Shown one piece after another: positions 60,505-64,000 of a stretch of DNA of 64,000 bases. The stretch lies in contig JADJRB010000001.1 of NCBI GenBank assembly GCA_016712445.1, forward strand, positions 248,001 to 312,000, read 5' to 3'. The notes below the pieces were generated by a model. It searched no databases. It was not told the origin of the DNA and saw nothing but the letters and a program-made list of their open reading frames with translations. The translations under genes and the position numbers were made by a program. This DNA comes from Acidobacteriota bacterium. GTDB lineage: Bacteria; Pseudomonadota; Alphaproteobacteria; Caulobacterales; Hyphomonadaceae. Position 1 is the stretch's first letter. Each line of letters starts with the position of its first letter.

Positions 60505-61284
60505 TCAGTGCGCCTCCCGGTCCTTGCGCGCGTTTTTTCGCGTCTGGATGTTAAGCAGCTCCACGCCCAGCGAGAAGGCAATAGCGAAATAGAGGTAACC
60601 TCGCGGAATGTGGAAGCCGAGCCCGTCGGCGACCAGCGCCACCCCGACCAGCAGGATGAAGGCGAGGGCCAGCATCTTCGTCGTCGGGTGGTTCGCAATG
60701 AACTTCGCCAGCGGGTCCGCCGCCACGGCCATCACGAGGGTCGACAGCACGACCGCCGCAATCATCACTTCCAGGTGCGTCGTCATGCCGACCGCCGTGA
60801 TCACCGAGTCGAGCGAGAACACGATGTTGATCACGAACAGCTGCACGATCACCGCCGTGAACCCGGACTTCGCATTCGCATCGGCTTCATGCGTGCCCTC
60901 CACCGAATTGTGGATCTCCTGCGTGCCCTTCCACAGCAGGAACAGGCCCCCGGCAAACAGGATCAGGTCCTTCAGGGTAATGTACTCGATATGATGCACG
61001 GCCTCGGGATTCCCGCCGCCTGCAAATTCGGCAATGGCGTGCGGCAGCTGCAACAGCGGGCTCTTGTCCAGCTGCAGGATCCAGAAGATCAGGCCCAGCA
61101 TCGCGATCCGCAGCACCATCGCGCCCCACACGCCGACGCGCGTCGCCGTCACCTTCTGCTTGCCTTCCAGCTTTCCGGTCGCAATCGACACGAACAGCAG
61201 GTTGTCGATGCCGAGCACGATCTCGAGGAAAGTCAGGGTGACAAGCGAGCCCCAGAAGGCGGGGGATGCGAGGAGTTCGGCCAT
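60505..61284 (-). CDS. TerC family integral membrane protein
   Basis: A 259-residue protein with about seven membrane segments. Signatures: TFLEIVLGIDNLLFVSIATG near the N-terminus and QLFVINIVFSLDSVITAVGM in the middle, both with the paired acidic residues of TerC. These proteins are tied to metal or tellurite tolerance and metal export. It precedes the enoyl-CoA hydratase gene in what may be one transcript. Confidence 0.92.
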   Translation of the reverse strand: MAELLASPAFWGSLVTLTFLEIVLGIDNLLFVSIATGKLEGKQKVTATRVGVWGAMVLRIAMLGLIFWILQLDKSPLLQLPHAIAEFAGGGNPEAVHHIEYITLKDLILFAGGLFLLWKGTQEIHNSVEGTHEADANAKSGFTAVIVQLFVINIVFSLDSVITAVGMTTHLEVMIAAVVLSTLVMAVAADPLAKFIANHPTTKMLALAFILLVGVALVADGLGFHIPRGYLYFAIAFSLGVELLNIQTRKNARKDREAH

Positions 61285-61421
61285 GGGAGGCGCCTTTCGG
61301 AACAGTCGGTTTGACCCCGAGTGAAGCCTGCGTCGCCGCCTTCCGCAAGGGCTTCCCCACGGGACCGGCTTGCGCTGCCCCGGAGACTGTCGCAGCCTCG
61401 CGCCAGACAAGGGAGCCCGCC

Positions 61422-62405
61422 ATGCCAGAATTCCGCACGCTTGATGCCGGCGCCGCCAACATCCGCGTGGCGCTCGAAGGCACAGGCCCGCTCGTCCTCA
61501 TGGTCCACGGCTTTCCCGAAAGCTGGTATTCCTGGCGCCACCAGATCGGCCCCATTGCCGCCGCCGGCTTCACCGCCGCCGCGATGGACGTGCGCGGTTA
61601 TGGCGGCTCCTCGCGCCTGCCGGAAGTGGCGGACTACCGGATGGAAGCGCTGGTCGCGGACATCCTCGGCGTCGGCGCCGCGCTGTCGCCGGAGGCGCCC
61701 TTCATCCTGATCGGGCATGACTGGGGCGCGCCTCAGGTCTGGAACACCGCGCTGACCAACCCCGCCCGCATCGCCGCCGTTGCCGCCCTCTCGGTGCCCT
61801 TCTACGGCGCCCCGGAATTCTCCTTCGATGACGTGATCAAGCGCGTCTTCGACGACCGCGACCGCTTCTTCTACCAGTCCTACTTCCGCACCCCCGGCCG
61901 CGCCGAGGCCGACCTTGAAGCTGACCTGCGCAATTTCCTCGCCGGCTTCTATTACTCGATCTCCGGCGACGCGAAGGAGGGCGAATGGAAGCTCGGCCTG
62001 CCGTCCAGCGCCCGGCTGATGGACAGCCTGACCGTTCCGGAAACCCTGCCCGCCTGGATGTCGACCGCCGATCTCGACTATTACGAGGCCGAGTTTCGCA
62101 AGTCCGGCCTGTTCGGCCCGATCAGCCGCTACCGCAACCATACGCGCGATTTCGAGTTCCTCTCGCCTTTCCGCGGCAAGACCATCGACCAGCCCGCCTG
62201 TTTCATCGCCGGCGACAAGGACCCTGCCTTCAACGGCTTCGGCATGGTCGCCGATCCCATCGCCCGGATGCGCCCGGCCGTGCCGAACCTGGAAGTCGCA
62301 GAAGTGTTGCCGGGCTGCGGGCACTGGACGCAGCAGGAACGCCCGGCCGAGGTCAATGCCGCGCTCGTGCCCTGGCTCACCCGCCTCAAGGGCCGCGTTG
62401 TCTGA
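61422..62405 (+). CDS. Alpha/beta hydrolase, epoxide hydrolase-like
   Basis: A 327-residue enzyme. LVLMVHGFPESWYSWRHQI gives the HGFPE oxyanion loop, FILIGHDWGAPQVWNTA holds the nucleophile Asp, and LPGCGHWTQQERPAEV carries the catalytic His. A cap-domain tyrosine may lie in ADLDYYEAEFRKSG. Soluble epoxide hydrolase or dehalogenase type. The ATG at 61422 has GGGAG upstream. Confidence 0.88.
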   Translation: MPEFRTLDAGAANIRVALEGTGPLVLMVHGFPESWYSWRHQIGPIAAAGFTAAAMDVRGYGGSSRLPEVADYRMEALVADILGVGAALSPEAPFILIGHDWGAPQVWNTALTNPARIAAVAALSVPFYGAPEFSFDDVIKRVFDDRDRFFYQSYFRTPGRAEADLEADLRNFLAGFYYSISGDAKEGEWKLGLPSSARLMDSLTVPETLPAWMSTADLDYYEAEFRKSGLFGPISRYRNHTRDFEFLSPFRGKTIDQPACFIAGDKDPAFNGFGMVADPIARMRPAVPNLEVAEVLPGCGHWTQQERPAEVNAALVPWLTRLKGRVV

Positions 62406-62478
62406 GGCCGTTCAAAATCCCGCTTCCCAATTCCTGCGGCGGTGATTAGCTGGGCGTCTCTCGGGAGGAGACATCCAC

Positions 62479-62910
62479 ATGATCCGCACACTCATTGCCG
62501 CTGCCCTCGTGGCCGCCGCGCCGCTTGCCGCTGCCGCCGACGAAGTCTGGTCGCTGCCCAGCGGCAACCAGGTCACCTATCTCAGCGACGAAGGCGACAC
62601 TGCCGTCTTCGGCTACACGCCCGTGATGGGCGTCGAGCAGTCCTACATCTTCGTGCCCGGCCTTGCCGGAAACTATGACAACCGCGGCACCTATCGCGGC
62701 TACTGGGTCGAGCCGACCTATGTGGGCAAGACCTGCCCCGCCGCACTCATCGCGCCGAACGGCGTGCCGTGGGAGCGCTGGGGCATCGTCGAGGTGAAGT
62801 TCCAGAAGAAGGGCTTCCCGTCCAAAATCACGCTGACGCGCGGCGACTGTTTCAACACGCCGAAGGAAAAGATCGTGCTGAAGCCGATTGTCGGCGCCGG
62901 CCTGCAATAA
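62479..62910 (+). CDS. Hypothetical exported protein
   Basis: A 143-residue protein with a signal peptide (MIRTLIAAALVAAAPLAAAA). The mature part is beta-rich: DEVWSLPSGNQVTYLSDEGD, QSYIFVPGLAGNYDNRGTYR and VEVKFQKKGFPSKITLTRGD with two cysteines. Preceded by GGGAGGAG about nine bases before the ATG. Function unknown. Confidence 0.7.
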   Translation: MIRTLIAAALVAAAPLAAAADEVWSLPSGNQVTYLSDEGDTAVFGYTPVMGVEQSYIFVPGLAGNYDNRGTYRGYWVEPTYVGKTCPAALIAPNGVPWERWGIVEVKFQKKGFPSKITLTRGDCFNTPKEKIVLKPIVGAGLQ

Positions 62911-62925
62911 TCCGTAACCGGAGCG

Positions 62926-63699
62926 TCAGCGCGTCTGGCCGCCGTCCACCGGCACCACGGCGCCGTTGATGAAGCTTGCGCGCTCCGACAGGAGGTAAGC
63001 GGCTGCATCGCCGATCTCGCGCGGCTGGCCGAAGCGTTTCATCGGCACCTCGCGCTTGATCCAGCGCCACCAGGCGTCCGCGCGCGGGCCGGTCGACTGT
63101 TTCTCCCAGGTACTGCCCGGGAAGATGATGTTGCCCGGCGCAATCGTATTCACGCGCACCTTGGTGTCGGCGGCGAAGCGCGCGGCTGACGTCGACAGGT
63201 GGTTCACGCCGGCTTTCGTCGCGCCGTAGATCAGCGGGCTGCCGAGCGCGGCGAGGCCGGCAATCGAGCTGATGAACAGGAAGCTGCCGCCGCCATTCTT
63301 CTGGATGCGGGGGATTGCGCCGCGTGCGAGCCGGAAGGCCGAGTTGAGGTTCTGGTCGAGCCCCGCCTGCCATTCCTCATCCGAGACATCGAACCCCAGC
63401 GGCGACGGCGACAGGCCGACATTCGCCACCGCGCCGGTCACCGGCCCGAACTCCTTCTCGCAGGCCTCCAGCGCCGCCTCGATCGGCCCCGTCTGCGTCA
63501 GGTCGCCCGCAAAGCTCCACACCTTGTCCTTGCCGAACCGCTTGGCGAAGTCCGCCTTCGTCTCCGCCAGCGCCTCCGCCCCGCGCGCCGTCAGCGCCAC
63601 TTTCGCGCCCTCCTCCAGCAGCACCTCGGCGATGCCGTGACCAATGCCCCGGCTCGCGCCGGCAATGAAGATCACCTTGTCTTTCAGCCCGAGATCCAT
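62926..63699 (-). CDS. Short-chain dehydrogenase/reductase
   Basis: A 257-residue SDR. LKDKVIFIAGASRGIGHGIA is the nucleotide-binding TGxxxGxG element, GAVANVGLSPSPLG the NAG-like segment, and SIAGLAALGSPLIYGATKAG contains the catalytic Ser and YxxxK. C-terminus INGAVVPVDGGQTR. Substrate not predictable. ATG at 63699, GGAAGCG upstream. Confidence 0.93.
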   Translation of the reverse strand: MDLGLKDKVIFIAGASRGIGHGIAEVLLEEGAKVALTARGAEALAETKADFAKRFGKDKVWSFAGDLTQTGPIEAALEACEKEFGPVTGAVANVGLSPSPLGFDVSDEEWQAGLDQNLNSAFRLARGAIPRIQKNGGGSFLFISSIAGLAALGSPLIYGATKAGVNHLSTSAARFAADTKVRVNTIAPGNIIFPGSTWEKQSTGPRADAWWRWIKREVPMKRFGQPREIGDAAAYLLSERASFINGAVVPVDGGQTR

Positions 63700-63758
63700 G
63701 TCGCTTCCTCCAGGTTTCGGCCGCCATGCTGGCGCCGCCGACGCCGAAAGGCCAGCCC

Positions 63759-64000
63759 TCACGCTGCGGGAAGCGCCTGCAGGTCTGGCGGGGTCCAGGT
63801 GCGGCGGGCTTCGGGCGTGAACAGCGCGTCCTTCGTCCAGTAAGCGAAGATCCAGTCGGACCGGCCGCAGGGCCCCGCCATCAGCTCCGCCAGCACCACG
63901 TGCAGCGGCGCGTCCCTCAGCGCGCGGCGCGCCATCAGCAGCGAGGCGCGCGTGATCGTCTCATGATAGCCTTCTGTATCGGTGTTCCGTCCGCCTACGG
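63759..64000 (-). CDS. Hypothetical conserved protein, partial at window edge
   Basis: The last 80 codons of a minus-strand gene that continues past 64000. Read: GGRNTDTEGYHETITRASLL, then MARRALRDAPLHVVLAELMA, SDWIFAYWTKDALFTPEARR and TWTPPDLQALPAA. The GYHETITRA start and the WTPPDL end match a conserved but unnamed proteobacterial family. No start in the window. Confidence 0.7.
   Translation of the reverse strand, partial: VGGRNTDTEGYHETITRASLLMARRALRDAPLHVVLAELMAGPCGRSDWIFAYWTKDALFTPEARRTWTPPDLQALPAA

Overview
The window is a GC-rich alphaproteobacterial chromosome segment, most likely a Caulobacter-type marine relative such as the Hyphomonadaceae. That placement is inferred from gene content (GapR-like and GcrA-like domains, DUF2093, recA/alaS neighbourhood, a recA-upstream SOS-box-like site), not from a search. 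Host genes fill 1-7.2 kb and 46.3-64 kb. A 39-kb prophage fills 7244-46305.

Left host block (1-7.2 kb): the C-terminal end of an HNH nuclease, a hypothetical gene, a flavodoxin-like protein, an Old Yellow Enzyme divergent from a MerR regulator across a clear dyad operator, then trhO and a glutathione S-transferase with overlapping ends, a SnoaL-kinase fusion, and a lipoprotein amidase. Next comes tRNA-Pro(CGG), whose 3' half is the integration target.

Prophage (7244-46305, bounded by 49-bp identical att copies): a lambda/HK97-type siphovirus. Nearly everything is transcribed leftward (minus strand) from a cro-like gene at 43.5 kb: early genes (adenine methyltransferase, ASCH proteins, GcrA-like-tail protein, zinc-finger protein, GapR homologue, Gp37/Gp68 protein), an O-like replication gene carrying iterons, then HNH, small and large terminase, portal, protease, capsid, connectors, tail tube, a G/GT frameshift pair, tape measure, NlpC/P60, TipJ tip protein, tail spike, endolysin, and a set of small late genes ending at a strong terminator at 7.83 kb. 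The repressor, a membrane-anchored accessory protein in the opposite sense, excisionase and tyrosine integrase lie at the right end. Three reading frames look damaged (TipJ N-terminus, O-like gene, one ASCH gene), so the prophage may be decaying, or the sequence may contain small errors.

Right host block (46.3-64 kb): DUF3052, alaS and recA (with an SOS-box-like site and a large hairpin between recA and alaS), DUF2093, a P-loop kinase, two paralogous exported proteins flanking a YcaQ-type glycosylase and a triple-PAN-domain exported protein, a LysE exporter, a lipoprotein, quinone oxidoreductase, a VOC protein, a cluster of dispersed palindromic repeats, an enoyl-CoA hydratase family protein, a TerC-family membrane protein, an epoxide hydrolase-like protein, an SDR and a truncated gene at the edge.

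The most interesting features are the lambda-like programmed frameshift (GGGAAAG), the iterons inside the replication gene, the phage set of cell-cycle-type DNA-binding proteins (GapR, GcrA-like tail, methyltransferase), the repeated gene-junction sequence at 38 kb, and a secreted GH16-like protein in the late region.
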